A stretch of 64,000 bases of DNA from Paenibacillus sp. JJ-100 (GTDB lineage Bacteria > Bacillota > Bacilli > Paenibacillales > Paenibacillaceae): positions 372,001 to 436,000 of the forward strand of contig NZ_CAOJCM010000001.1 of NCBI RefSeq assembly GCF_948329825.1, read 5' to 3'. Below the pieces are notes generated by a model. That model worked only from the letters and a program-made list of their open reading frames with translations. It was not told the DNA's origin and ran no database searches. The translations under genes and the position numbers were made by a program. Numbering within the stretch: position 1 is the first letter of the stretch; every line of letters starts with the position of its first letter. Positions 39,965-49,554 of this stretch are shown piece by piece.

Positions 39965-40047
39965 TGGGTGATAACCTCCATCATAATGTTAAATAAATTG
40001 AAACTTTTGTAGTTACAATTATATAGCTGCTTTCTATGATTCGCAAG

Positions 40048-40479
40048 TTAATCGTGTGTACTTTGATATGCTCTGGACCAGTGATGGGGCTGAATTTCAT
40101 TTAATGTTTTGAAAATAAGGCGTCCCGACGGATCGTATACCCCAGCTTTAACATCCCCACCCCAGTAAAAAAGGCGCTCCTGGCAGATTCCGCAAGGGGT
40201 AAGTACTTTGAATGCTGAGTTTTCGTCATCACGTGCGATGCAAAGAGAGTGGGTTACGCGCTCGTTTAATTTGTGTGCCTCGAGATAAGCCCCCGTCTCC
40301 ATACATAAGTTCGTGGCATCATTAATGACTTCTGGAGCTACGCTAATGAGTAGTGAGCCGGCATCCGTATACACTACGCCTGCTCCGCCCCAACCTTGAG
40401 GATACCGCTGTTGTACAAACTCGGCAGCAGCATCAAACAGCTTTTGTTCTATATCGAATGAATCGATGTTGGATGACAT
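40048..40479 (-). CDS. Cytidine-deaminase-family protein (blasticidin-deaminase-like)
   Basis: 143 residues. The zinc site is made of Cys59 (LCMETGAYLEA, with Glu61 as proton shuttle) and Cys96/Cys99 (TPCGICQERL). The usual H/C-A-E is thus C-M-E. Length and the CGICQERLFYWG motif match small tetrameric cytidine deaminases and the blasticidin-S-deaminase group rather than standard Cdd. Substrate open. It is a single gene transcribed leftwards. Confidence 0.85.
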   Translation of the reverse strand: MSSNIDSFDIEQKLFDAAAEFVQQRYPQGWGGAGVVYTDAGSLLISVAPEVINDATNLCMETGAYLEAHKLNERVTHSLCIARDDENSAFKVLTPCGICQERLFYWGGDVKAGVYDPSGRLIFKTLNEIQPHHWSRAYQSTHD

Positions 40480-40590
40480 GAGATGATGTTCCCCTTTTTC
40501 GCATAGTGTGATCAGACTTTATTCAAATGATTGATTTGGTTTTTCCTAACTAAGATATGACAGCTTCACGCCTGCGCTTGGTGGATTTCA

Positions 40591-42597
40591 TTACTCCTCA
40601 CGGAATTGACGAATTAGATCATGGGTAATCAACGTATCGGAAATATGCAAACGTTCGGATGCTCGATCAAAACCTGCTTTACAAGCGTTGATGTCGGTCT
40701 TGGCGTGAGTGGATAGTTCATAACAGGTTCCGTTTGCGTAAATGTAATCATCAGATGGAATATAGAACACCTGACCATCCGTAAACGATCCGTTACGCAG
40801 CACTACCATACGTTCAGAGCCATCGTACACGTTGTTGCCCATATGATAATAGGAGTCATCTGAAATTCCGAGCAAGTGCAGAACAGACGGTGTAATATCT
40901 AGCTGTCCTGATGGTTTTTCAAATGTGCCTGCTTCAGCTCCGTCTGGTAAATGTACCAGCAGTGGTACTTCGCTCATGATCTGTGCCATGTCGAGGTCGT
41001 TCAGCGGACGACCTAAAAACTTCTCATATAAAGCTGTATCGGTAATGGAGTTGTCATGGTCACCGTAGAACATAAAGATCGTTTTTTTCCATAATCCGCG
41101 ATTCTTCAGGTCCTCCACCATACTTCCAAGCGCAGCATCTACATAATGAACAGACTGCAGATAGTTTCCAAACATCGTGCCTTGGAATTCGCCCACATCC
41201 AGTTGCTGTTTATCTTTGGGCAAGGAGTAAGGATGGTGGCTGGTAAGTGTGATAAGGAATGAATAGAACGGCTCGTGCACCTCACTACTCATTTTCTCTA
41301 CGGATTGACGGAAAAAGGACGAATCAGACAAAGACCAACCAAGCGGGTCGTCCACTACAAAATCATTTTTGCTGTAGAACTTGTCATACTTCATATTCTG
41401 ATACATCGTGTAGCGATTCCAGAAGCTACTCTCGTAGGCGTGAAATGCGTTGGTGCTATACCCTTGACTCTTCAAGATAGAAGGCAGTGAATCATACGCA
41501 TGGTCCGGGTAACGCACAAATGCTGATCCTACAGGAAGAGGGTGCAACGAGATATTCGCGCCGAAGTCGGCATCTGACGTTCTGCCTTGACCGGTCTGAT
41601 GGTAGAAGTGGCTGTAATACTGGCTTTCTTTCATCAATTCGTTAAAATGCGGTGTAATTTCCTGTCCGCCAATGCTTTTACCGATCATAAAATTCATAAA
41701 GGCTTCGCCTTGCACAATAATGACGTTGCTATCTTTATATTTTCCAAATAATGCTTGGTCACGCTCTACTGTATTCGACTGCTGTCGATCTGTAAAGTAA
41801 GCTTTCACCTGCTCGATATCGGCTGGATCAGCCTCGGGGCTGGAGCCAATATGATCTTTGACATAGGTATACACATCATACCCGTGAAAAGCGAGCAATC
41901 CGGTTACGTTGTACATGGATACATTCCACCAATTATTATCAAACAGTCCTTTGGCCCAGGTTTTGCTGTAATAATAAATGGGCCCTGCGGCTAGCCCCAG
42001 TCCTAGAACGAGAGCAGTGAAGCCTGCCAACAGGCGGCGACGAAGACGTTTTTTACGAGAGGTGGGGGAAGTCAAGATGTAACCTCCATCGCTTCCGTTA
42101 TAGCTGCCAGTATTTGAGCTTGATGTTTGAACTGAGCGATGACGTCTGCCAAACAGCAGGATTACCGCACACGGAATGACGATTAACCAATCGGCAAAAA
42201 ACCAAAAATCACGGGCATAGATCAAGGTGGCAATGCTGTCACCAAGTGCGTCTACCTGTCGTGCCTGTAACAGAACCGGAACAGTCAGGAAATCTTGAAA
42301 GTAGCGGTAATAAACCATATCAGCATAAATCAGCGCAGTAAGGAGCAGGTGAAGTAGAGCAAGTGAAGCGATCATGCCTCTACGTGGCAGCCACCAGACC
42401 CAGAAAGACAGAAGCAGCAAGGAGCCGACCGCAATCACTTTGTCGAGCAGTCCCATTGTAATGTAATTCGCGTTAAGATTGTTATGTAGCAACATGAGTT
42501 TGAGTAGAATGAGTATAGCGAAAATAACATATAGCGTTAATGGATGAAGCAGAAACCCGCGCGTTTTGGCACTTCGCCTAGGCTGAGTGAAAACCAT
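40591..42597 (-). CDS. Lipoteichoic-acid-synthase family membrane sulfatase
   Basis: 668 residues. Five N-terminal membrane helices lie within the first ~215 residues, with a Ser/Gly/Asn-rich cytoplasmic loop (about 158-185) before the last. The extracellular alkaline-phosphatase-fold domain has VQGEAFMNF (metal Glu), GQGRTSDADFG with nucleophile Thr340, and MFYGDHDNS. It transfers glycerol-phosphate from phosphatidylglycerol onto teichoic acid. LtaS usually has GQGKTSDAE; the Arg and Asp changes suggest a paralogue (YqgS/YvgJ-like). Start is an ATG after GGGGG. Confidence 0.9.
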   Translation of the reverse strand: MVFTQPRRSAKTRGFLLHPLTLYVIFAILILLKLMLLHNNLNANYITMGLLDKVIAVGSLLLLSFWVWWLPRRGMIASLALLHLLLTALIYADMVYYRYFQDFLTVPVLLQARQVDALGDSIATLIYARDFWFFADWLIVIPCAVILLFGRRHRSVQTSSSNTGSYNGSDGGYILTSPTSRKKRLRRRLLAGFTALVLGLGLAAGPIYYYSKTWAKGLFDNNWWNVSMYNVTGLLAFHGYDVYTYVKDHIGSSPEADPADIEQVKAYFTDRQQSNTVERDQALFGKYKDSNVIIVQGEAFMNFMIGKSIGGQEITPHFNELMKESQYYSHFYHQTGQGRTSDADFGANISLHPLPVGSAFVRYPDHAYDSLPSILKSQGYSTNAFHAYESSFWNRYTMYQNMKYDKFYSKNDFVVDDPLGWSLSDSSFFRQSVEKMSSEVHEPFYSFLITLTSHHPYSLPKDKQQLDVGEFQGTMFGNYLQSVHYVDAALGSMVEDLKNRGLWKKTIFMFYGDHDNSITDTALYEKFLGRPLNDLDMAQIMSEVPLLVHLPDGAEAGTFEKPSGQLDITPSVLHLLGISDDSYYHMGNNVYDGSERMVVLRNGSFTDGQVFYIPSDDYIYANGTCYELSTHAKTDINACKAGFDRASERLHISDTLITHDLIRQFREE

Positions 42598-42919
42598 GAC
42601 GTTTTCCCCCTTATTCAGATAGTGAATGATTGTTTTGTTAATGATTAGCTAATAGGTCGCTAATGAGTCGTTGAATGATTCTTGAAAAAAGATTAACTCC
42701 ATTCGCTGGTTTTGTTAACGGAATGTAAAGCAGGGCTTCATATATTATAGCGTGACCGTTTGGCATTTCAACTATGCTCGTCAAACCGGTTAGATTTACA
42801 AAAATACAAAACTGACCAACGAACAAACTAAAAACGAAAAAACGGAAAAACGAAAAAACGGAAAAACGAAAAAACGCCCTAACCATAAAGGTCAGAGCGT
42901 TTCTTATACATACATATTC
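42598..42919. other. Intergenic region with a simple tandem repeat
   Basis: 322 bases. 42831-42876 is a 16-base tandem repeat (AACGGAAAAACGAAAA, about 2.6 copies), contiguous with the terminator of the gene to the right. The rest shows no gene with a ribosome-binding site. Confidence 0.6.
42867..42901 (-). terminator. Terminator of the THUMP methyltransferase gene
   Basis: On the minus strand AACGCTCTGACC pairs with GGTTAGGGCGTT (two GU), then a run of T. Confidence 0.8.
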
Positions 42920-44071
42920 TTAAGCTTGTGGTGTTTTGTTGCGCGGCGGGAGTGGCCCTAAATACTGATAATATTGGGTTTCAATCCGTCCGTTAAACAG
43001 CTTGCGGCGCTTGTCCGCTTTGTGTCCGAAGTACTCTTCGAATGCTTTGGTGGAGGTGATGGCAAAGAATGACCACGTCGGCATCTCCAGGTATGATCGT
43101 CCGAGGGAGCGGAGGAGCTTCTGCACTTCTTTTTCCTCACTCAAACGTTCGCCGTATGGCGGGTTGGTAATGATTACACCGTACTCCCCTTGGGGTCTAG
43201 CCCGGTGGGCTGGCAGTAAGCTCACTTCGATATCTTTGGCAAAACCAGCACTTTTGATTGCCGCTTGTGCAACTTCAATCGCTTCAGGATCGATGTCGCT
43301 GCCTGAAATCTGCAGAGGCACATCGTCTCGAACAGCATCGAATGCTTCCTCACGCGCTTGTTCCCAGAGTTCAGCGGGAATTACGTCCCAATTCTCGGAG
43401 TTAAACGTGCGGCGAAGCCCTGGCGCGATATTCCAGCCAATCATGGCAGCTTCGATAAGCAACGTCCCCGACCCACAGCAGGGATCGTAGAACGGACGGG
43501 AGACATTCCAGCGGCTAAGCTGAATCAGAGCAGCTGCGAGTGTTTCCTTGAGTGGTGCTTCTGTCACGAGTCTGCGATATCCACGTTTGTGGAGTCCAGG
43601 ACCTGTTGTGTCAAGTGTAATAAGAGCACGATCATTCAAGAGAATCACTTCGACCACATAACGCGCTCCATTTTCAGGAAACCATTCGGTGTGATGTGTC
43701 AGCTTCAGCTTTTCAACAATCGCCTTTTTGACGATACCTTGAGACGCAGGTACGCTGCTGAGCTGTGACTTCTGTGATCTTCCTTCTACGGGGAACTCAC
43801 CATCTGCAGGAATCCATTCCTCCCAAGGCAGTGCTTTGGTGCCTTCAAACAATTCATCGAAAGTGGTTGCAGGGAATTCACCCATATTAACCAATACACG
43901 ATCCGAACTTCTTAACCACAGGTTACAGCGGCAGATGTCGATATAGTCTCCTGTGAAAAATACCCGTCCATTGTCGATCTTGACGTCTTCATACCCCAAC
44001 TGTTTTAATTCCCGGGCAACGACGGCCTCGAGTCCCATCGCGGAGGTTGCAATCAATTGCAATCGAGCCAT
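42920..44071 (-). CDS. THUMP-domain RNA (guanine-N2) methyltransferase
   Basis: 383 residues. The N-terminal THUMP region (about 1-160) starts LQLIATSAMGLEAVVARELK, the classic opening of RlmL/YpsC-type enzymes. The Rossmann methyltransferase part has FYDPCCGSGTLLIEAAMI (SAM loop), GSDIDPEAIEVA (ribose-binding acidic residue) and ITNPPYGERL (catalytic NPPY). The likely reaction is m2G formation in 23S rRNA. Cytoplasmic. The ATG lacks a close strong site (a GGAG is 14 bases away). Confidence 0.92.
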   Translation of the reverse strand: MARLQLIATSAMGLEAVVARELKQLGYEDVKIDNGRVFFTGDYIDICRCNLWLRSSDRVLVNMGEFPATTFDELFEGTKALPWEEWIPADGEFPVEGRSQKSQLSSVPASQGIVKKAIVEKLKLTHHTEWFPENGARYVVEVILLNDRALITLDTTGPGLHKRGYRRLVTEAPLKETLAAALIQLSRWNVSRPFYDPCCGSGTLLIEAAMIGWNIAPGLRRTFNSENWDVIPAELWEQAREEAFDAVRDDVPLQISGSDIDPEAIEVAQAAIKSAGFAKDIEVSLLPAHRARPQGEYGVIITNPPYGERLSEEKEVQKLLRSLGRSYLEMPTWSFFAITSTKAFEEYFGHKADKRRKLFNGRIETQYYQYLGPLPPRNKTPQA

Positions 44072-44336
44072 GTGAATTCATTCAACTCCATTTCAGGCCG
44101 CAACAAGCTTAAGCTTATTGTAGCGATATAGTAACGGTGCGGCTTGCCGCATTCCGTGAAAAAACATACAATGAGTAATGCGGTCTGAACCGCAAGACTT
44201 CTATACAAGCAATGTAGTGTTCAAAGCTATGAGCTGGACAACAAACATTCATTATAAAACATTGGCATCCATATGGAAAGCAGTTCAAGTGCATTTATAT
44301 GGAACCCAGTCCAAGTATCCAAGGAGGAACTTCGTG

Positions 44337-44969
44337 GTGAATCTGACCCCTGAAGAATATGTAAATCAATTATTTCAAGAGGATGAGCTTCTGTTAAAAG
44401 TAAAAGAAGCTATTCGAGCGAATGGCATGCCGGAGGTTTCGGTAGCTGCGGCTTATGGACGTTTGCTGACCTTCCTGGCGAGAACTTCGAAGGCTCAAGC
44501 TGTGCTCGAAATTGGTGTGCTAGGTGGATACAGTGGGATCTGCCTGGCTCGTGGGATGAGAGATGAAGGTACGCTGACTTCCCTTGAATTAAAAGAAGAG
44601 TATGCAGCCATGGCTCGCGGGCATTTGGAGGAAGCTGGGTTCGGCAGTCAGGTAGAATACCGGATCGGGCCTGCGGCAGACAGTCTTGAGCAATTGGCAA
44701 AGGAAGGGCGAACCTTCGATTTCTTCTTTATTGACGCAGATAAGGAAAATTATCCGGTATATCTCGATTATGCGATTCGTCTTGCGCGTTCAGGCGCAGT
44801 CATCGTAGGTGATAACTGTTTCTTGCGTGGCCGCACCCTCAATCCGGACAAGCAAGGGCCAGCAGTACTCGCTATGCGTCGCTTCAACGAACAGATGGCA
44901 AGTGACCCACGTCTCGTTACGACTATGCTTCCGGACTACGATGGCTTGGCGCTGGCGTGGGTGAAATAG
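44337..44969 (+). CDS. O-methyltransferase (family 3, caffeoyl-CoA-type)
   Basis: 210 residues from a GTG after AAGGAGG; two consecutive GTGs (44334, 44337) are possible. LLTFLARTSKAQAVLEIGVL with GGYSGICLARGM forms the SAM loop, TSLELKEEYAAMARGHL the next motif, and FDFFFIDADKENYPVYLDYA the metal/catalytic Asp segment; GDNCFLRGR is the fourth signature. Family 3 enzymes methylate catechol-like hydroxyls using Mg2+. A longer upstream frame lacks initiation signals. Confidence 0.88.
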   Translation: MNLTPEEYVNQLFQEDELLLKVKEAIRANGMPEVSVAAAYGRLLTFLARTSKAQAVLEIGVLGGYSGICLARGMRDEGTLTSLELKEEYAAMARGHLEEAGFGSQVEYRIGPAADSLEQLAKEGRTFDFFFIDADKENYPVYLDYAIRLARSGAVIVGDNCFLRGRTLNPDKQGPAVLAMRRFNEQMASDPRLVTTMLPDYDGLALAWVK

Positions 44970-45080
44970 TTAACGTCAGATGGTATGCTACTGAGATTCG
45001 AGAAAATGGTAATCCATATATGTTAAGATTTCTTTCCCACAGTAGTCTGTTTAATTCATTATAAAGGTTGAAAATGCAGG

Positions 45081-45121
45081 AAAAAAGCCGAAGCAGATCG
45101 TACCACTGCTTCGGCCTTTTT
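45081..45121. terminator. Bidirectional terminator between the O-methyltransferase and asparaginase genes
   Basis: AAAAAAGCCGAAGCAG/CTGCTTCGGCCTTTTT, serving both convergent genes. Confidence 0.92.
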
Positions 45122-45154
45122 ACGTACACAAGCCAATCATTTTTCCTGATTATT

Positions 45155-46366
45155 TTATACCTCTGGTGTTCCATATGTCTCAAACCAATTTTTAATGGTA
45201 TCAAAATCATCACTGAAGGAGAGTCCGAGCATCAACAGAATTCGTGCTTGTTGAGGACTGAGGTTATCCCCGGCGATGATACCTTTGCCTCCGCCGTACA
45301 CGCTGCCTGAACCTGTTCGGGTGGTTGTGACGAAAATAATCCCTTCTTCAATCGCCTTCGTACGGGCCTGAACCATTGCTCTGGAGATGCCGCCTGCCCC
45401 TGTACCGGAAGTGACGATGCCTTTCACTCCGCTCTTCACAAATCCTTCAATTGCTCCACCACCAGCCTCCTGATAGGAGATGGCTATTTCTACTTTGGCA
45501 AGGTCCGCTTTAGTGATTTTGCTCAGGTCGAATACAGGCTTCGTTGTACCTTTGGGATTCATGGCCCGAGCTGGAGCGCGATAAATCCGAATGTTTTCTT
45601 CATCAATATAACCAACAGCACCTAGCATTGGCGTTTCGAAGGTATCCGTACGGTAATCATTGGTTTTGGTTACGCCGCGTGCGAGTTGGATCGTATCGTT
45701 CAGCATCAACACCGTGCCGAATGATTCAGTTCGGCCGCTACCTGCCAGCTTAATTGCATTGTACAGATTCGCTTGGGCATCAGATCCGATCACCGTCCAA
45801 GGTCGCATCGAGCCTGTGATGATGACAGGTCTATCGCTTTGAACCGTCATATCGAGGAAGTAAGCAATTTCCTCCATAGTATCTGTACCTGTGGTGACCA
45901 CAACGCTGTCATATTGAGCGAGTGCTTTATCCACGGTTTGAGATAGGTCGTACAGGTCAGCCATCGTATAAGAGCCTGAACCGGAATTTCCGAATTGAAG
46001 TGTGCTCACGTCTGCAATCTTTTGTTTGTCTGGCAGATCTCTGACCATGTCATCAATAAGCAGTGTGCCTGCTTTGTAATTTTGGAAGCTGGTTGCGTCC
46101 TCGGATTGTCCCGCGATCGTTCCGCCTGTACCGATTACAAGCACATTAGGGAGCGTGGATTGTTTGGAGGATTCCGGTACAGCCGGGATCGTAGTATTGC
46201 GTTCTGGTGTCGTTGGGGTACTCTGAACAACACTCGAGGTACCTTTTACCTCTACCGTAGCCGCTTGAGCAGCATAAGTTCCCACGGGTGACAGGGAAAG
46301 GATGAGTGCGGTTAGTGCAGCAGTGCTCCATACAGCCCAAGGGCGGAGGATAGATTGTTTTTTCAT
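45155..46366 (-). CDS. Exported L-asparaginase (type II)
   Basis: 403 residues with a signal peptide (WSTAALTALILSLSPVGTYA, cut near AQA). A Ser/Thr/Pro-rich linker (about 38-72) comes before the enzyme. VIGTGGTIAG contains the nucleophile Thr83; VVTTGTDTMEE contains the second active-site Thr161/Asp162. YDSVV and ITGSMRPWTVIGSDAQANL are typical. It hydrolyses asparagine outside the cytoplasm to aspartate and ammonia. Confidence 0.94.
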   Translation of the reverse strand: MKKQSILRPWAVWSTAALTALILSLSPVGTYAAQAATVEVKGTSSVVQSTPTTPERNTTIPAVPESSKQSTLPNVLVIGTGGTIAGQSEDATSFQNYKAGTLLIDDMVRDLPDKQKIADVSTLQFGNSGSGSYTMADLYDLSQTVDKALAQYDSVVVTTGTDTMEEIAYFLDMTVQSDRPVIITGSMRPWTVIGSDAQANLYNAIKLAGSGRTESFGTVLMLNDTIQLARGVTKTNDYRTDTFETPMLGAVGYIDEENIRIYRAPARAMNPKGTTKPVFDLSKITKADLAKVEIAISYQEAGGGAIEGFVKSGVKGIVTSGTGAGGISRAMVQARTKAIEEGIIFVTTTRTGSGSVYGGGKGIIAGDNLSPQQARILLMLGLSFSDDFDTIKNWFETYGTPEV

Positions 46367-46805
46367 GTTAACACGCTCCTTAAAGTGATGTTTGTGTTAG
46401 GTAATCTCTATTTTTATGTGTATTAGATTAGGATTATTTTATTTTGTGTTAACTAATATAACAAACTTATATTTTGGTAGGGATAACGATTACATTTTGA
46501 GTATTTAAGAGTATATTGGGTGATTAGTTTGGGAAAATGATTGATTTTAAATTAAGATAATTTAGAATGAGGCGAAGGATTTATTGATATTTGTGTTATG
46601 CAAGAAATAAATGTGTAATATTATCTAACATTGGTGTGGCGATGCTTATGAGGATAATTAGGAGTAATTAAGGGTAGATGGTAGCATTCGTTGGGTCGTG
46701 AGACTTATTTATGTTTTTTTGTATGGAAACTATATCCAGTTGTGTGTATAATGAATGAGAAATTATATGTAAATAAATATATATTATTGATTGGAGGAAA
46801 CCACG
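46367..46805. other. AT-rich divergent promoter region, asparaginase and P450
   Basis: 439 bases with no gene seen. A TATAAT at 46747-46752 with TGGAAA 17 bases before it is a candidate P450 promoter. On the minus side TATATT near 46455 is a possible -10 for the asparaginase gene. Confidence 0.45.
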
Positions 46806-48008
46806 ATGAAACAAGCACCTCAAAAGTATGCGAATTATATTCCGATTCGAGAATTAAACAGCACGGAACAGCGGTTATTCCCCTTCCAGGTGTATGCAGA
46901 ACTTCGTGATAACACTCCAGTCCGTTATGATGAGTATCGAGAGTGTTGGGATGTATTTCGATATGAAGATGTGCAGTATGTTTTGAAAAATCCAAAGTTG
47001 TTCTCATCCGAGCGCAGTTCAGGTGGTTCAAGTATGTTAACGACGGATCCTCCAAAGCACAAGCAACTTCGTGATCTGGTCAATCAGGCATTTACTCCGA
47101 AAGCGATTGAAGCACTATCCCCTCGTATTCAAGAGATTACGGATGAGTTGCTATCTGTGCATCTGCCTGATGAACGGATGAATTTGATTGATGACTTCGC
47201 AACACCGCTGCCTGTCATTGTCATTGCTGAATTAATTGGAGTGCCTGCCGTAGATCGTCTCAAATTCAAACATTGGTCTGATGTACTTGTTCAAGGCGCA
47301 CGTGATGACACGGAAGAGGCTTTTCAGGAGTTGGTGAACGAGAAACGGCAGAACATGCAAGAGTTATATGCTTATTTCACAGACATTCTCGAACAGCGCC
47401 GTTCAGAACCGAAGGACGACCTGATCTCTCTGTTGTTAGGAGCGGAGATAGACGGCCAGAAGCTCACTGAAGAGGAAGTAGTGAATTTTTGTATTTTGCT
47501 GCTAGCTGCCGGGAATGAGACAACTACCAATCTGATTGCGAATGCTGTGCGCATCCTCTCTGAGCGACCTGATGTACAGAATGAATTGCGTGGAAATCCG
47601 GAGAAGATTGCAAGTGCTATAGAAGAGACGCTGCGTTACTATCCGCCCATTGTTGCGATTGGTCGTGTAGCGAGAGAGAACGTGGAGTTAAACGGCCAAC
47701 TCATTATGGCTGGGGATCAGGTTATCGCTTGGGTGGGATCTGCCAACCGCGACGCCGCTCAGTTTGAGCATGCAGATGAATTTATATTGGATCGTAAGCC
47801 AAACAGGCACATGGGATTCGGTTTCGGGATTCATTTCTGTCTTGGTGCGCCTCTTGCTCGTTTGGAAGCCCGAGTTGCACTGCATACCATGCTCCAACGT
47901 ATGGAAAAGATCGAACTTGTTCCGGAAACGGCGTTGGAACCGATTCAAAGCGCGTTTGTATTCGGCGTGAAAGAGTACCCGATTCAGTTTCACCATCGAA
48001 GATCATAA
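46806..48008 (+). CDS. Cytochrome P450
   Basis: 400 residues from the ATG at 46806, eight bases after GGAGG. The I-helix oxygen-binding motif is AAGNETT (234-240), the K-helix ExxR is EETLR (273-277), and the haem loop FGFGIHFCLG holds the ligand Cys345. DPPKHKQLRDLVNQAFT is the usual B-C region. Soluble bacterial CYP107-like type. No ferredoxin or ferredoxin reductase is adjacent, so electrons must come from elsewhere. Substrate unknown. Confidence 0.95.
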   Translation: MKQAPQKYANYIPIRELNSTEQRLFPFQVYAELRDNTPVRYDEYRECWDVFRYEDVQYVLKNPKLFSSERSSGGSSMLTTDPPKHKQLRDLVNQAFTPKAIEALSPRIQEITDELLSVHLPDERMNLIDDFATPLPVIVIAELIGVPAVDRLKFKHWSDVLVQGARDDTEEAFQELVNEKRQNMQELYAYFTDILEQRRSEPKDDLISLLLGAEIDGQKLTEEEVVNFCILLLAAGNETTTNLIANAVRILSERPDVQNELRGNPEKIASAIEETLRYYPPIVAIGRVARENVELNGQLIMAGDQVIAWVGSANRDAAQFEHADEFILDRKPNRHMGFGFGIHFCLGAPLARLEARVALHTMLQRMEKIELVPETALEPIQSAFVFGVKEYPIQFHHRRS

Positions 48009-48019
48009 AAGAATAAAAG

Positions 48020-48058
48020 AAAGCCGCTCTCAGGCCTGAAAAGACCTGAAGCGGCTTT
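48020..48058 (-). terminator. Hairpin between the P450 and MFS genes
   Basis: AAAGCCGCT/AGCGGCTTT with inner CAGGCCT-like pairing. On the minus strand it is followed by TTTCTTTTATTCTTTT, so it terminates the leftward MFS gene. Confidence 0.6.
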
Positions 48059-48140
48059 GGATTGTTGCATATGTTACTCTATTCCGGTGTTCTTTTATCG
48101 TATGTTACATTATTTCGGCGTCTGACTTGTGTGATTCATC

Positions 48141-49352
48141 TCAAGCTTTTTCTATGCGTACAGGTTTTTTGTACAACTTGAACCGCACCCATACCATATT
48201 AATGAGCAACAGACTGCCAGAGACGATAAATAGTCCTTCGATACCAATAAATCCAGCCATGAATCCACCAATGACCGCACCTAGCATGTTACCCAGTGCC
48301 AGTGTACTTGTGTTAAAACTAAATGCACGGCTGATCATATTGTCAGGTGTGTAACCTCGAATCAATGCGTTCACACTCGGGAGTAGCCCTCCCATGAATA
48401 CACCCATAACAAAACGAACAAGGATCAGCTGCCAGACCGATTGAACAAAAGCTTGCGGAATTAGCATGAGGCCTGTACCAATCAGTGAAAAGGTGAGCAC
48501 CTTGTGGGGGCCGATCCGGTCACTAAGCTTACCGAGTACAGGTGACATCGCCATATTGGATAGTCCTGTGACTGCCCCGACCATTCCTGCCCAGAACGCC
48601 ACGTTCACTTCGGTTCCATGAAGTTTTTGTACATATAGGGGTAAAAGTGACATCGGACTGATCATCGCAAATTGCAACAGAAATGTTACAGCAAATAGTG
48701 CAGGCAGTTGTGGTGATTTGCTAAGCTCTTTCAGTCCGGATAAGACCGATTGTTCCGGGAGCTTTGCGGCTTTCTCACGGTCGAATGTTTCTCGTACCAG
48801 GAACATGGCCAGCATGGAGGCCGCGAAGATGAGTCCACCTGTAATATAGAAAATGGGACGGAAACCAACGGCATCCGCAAGTAAACCGCCGATCAATGGT
48901 CCGAGAATCGTTCCTGCTACTTGTCCGGACTGGCTGATCCCCATGGCAAAACCCATACGGTCCTTCGGTGTTGTGCCTGAGATCAGGGCAACCGCAGCCG
49001 GGTTGAACCCGGAGATTGTCCCGTTAAGCAGGCGTAATAAAAGAAGTTGCCAAGGGTTCTGTGCAAGACCCATCAGTGCAATGACAACTGCCATGCCGAA
49101 TCCAGAGCGCAATAGCATGATTTTCCTGCCATATTTATCGGACAGTTTGCCCCAGAGAGGCTGAAATATAAAAGAGGTAAGGAAATTGGCTGCAAAAATA
49201 AACCCCGCCCAAATGCCAATTTCATGCTCTCCGACAACTCCAAGATCTCTGGCAAGATACAGGGAGAGAAACGGAGTAATCATGGTCATGCCCGCGTTGA
49301 CCAGAAACTGTCCGAACCAAAGCACAATGAGATTAACTTTCCAAGTTTTCAA
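48141..49352 (-). CDS. MFS multidrug-type efflux transporter
   Basis: 403 residues, twelve hydrophobic segments. GKLSDKYGRKIMLL is the cytoplasmic loop-2 motif A of the drug:H+ antiporter family; its copy in the second half is GKLSDRIGPHKVL. GISQSGQVAGTILGPLIGGL is motif C, which marks antiporters. Start is a TTG after GGAAGTG. It resembles MdtG-type exporters. No regulator adjoins it. Confidence 0.9.
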   Translation of the reverse strand: MKTWKVNLIVLWFGQFLVNAGMTMITPFLSLYLARDLGVVGEHEIGIWAGFIFAANFLTSFIFQPLWGKLSDKYGRKIMLLRSGFGMAVVIALMGLAQNPWQLLLLRLLNGTISGFNPAAVALISGTTPKDRMGFAMGISQSGQVAGTILGPLIGGLLADAVGFRPIFYITGGLIFAASMLAMFLVRETFDREKAAKLPEQSVLSGLKELSKSPQLPALFAVTFLLQFAMISPMSLLPLYVQKLHGTEVNVAFWAGMVGAVTGLSNMAMSPVLGKLSDRIGPHKVLTFSLIGTGLMLIPQAFVQSVWQLILVRFVMGVFMGGLLPSVNALIRGYTPDNMISRAFSFNTSTLALGNMLGAVIGGFMAGFIGIEGLFIVSGSLLLINMVWVRFKLYKKPVRIEKA

Positions 49353-49487
49353 AGTGCTTTCACTTCCTTTCGAGGATTTTCTGTAATTCTCAAAAAAGTC
49401 GATTCTTTCATTATATCATAAATGGCATATGAAAAGAGCGTGTAACGAATGTCATAGTATTGTCACCTGGAACTCATCCCTCTATGG

Positions 49488-49516
49488 TTGTTACTGCTCT
49501 TTAAAAAGGGCATAAT
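49488..49516 (+). promoter_or_regulatory. Promoter of the hemEHY operon
   Basis: TTGTTA, 17-bp spacer, CATAAT, about 40 bp before hemE. Confidence 0.5.
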
Positions 49517-49554
49517 GGTATTTATGAGTCCATAAACAATTGGAGGCTTCTTAC

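Noticed and set aside
42831..42876. CRISPR or iteron interpretation of the 16-bp repeat
   Set aside because: Low-complexity A-rich repeat without spacers, part of a terminator region; no replication genes nearby.
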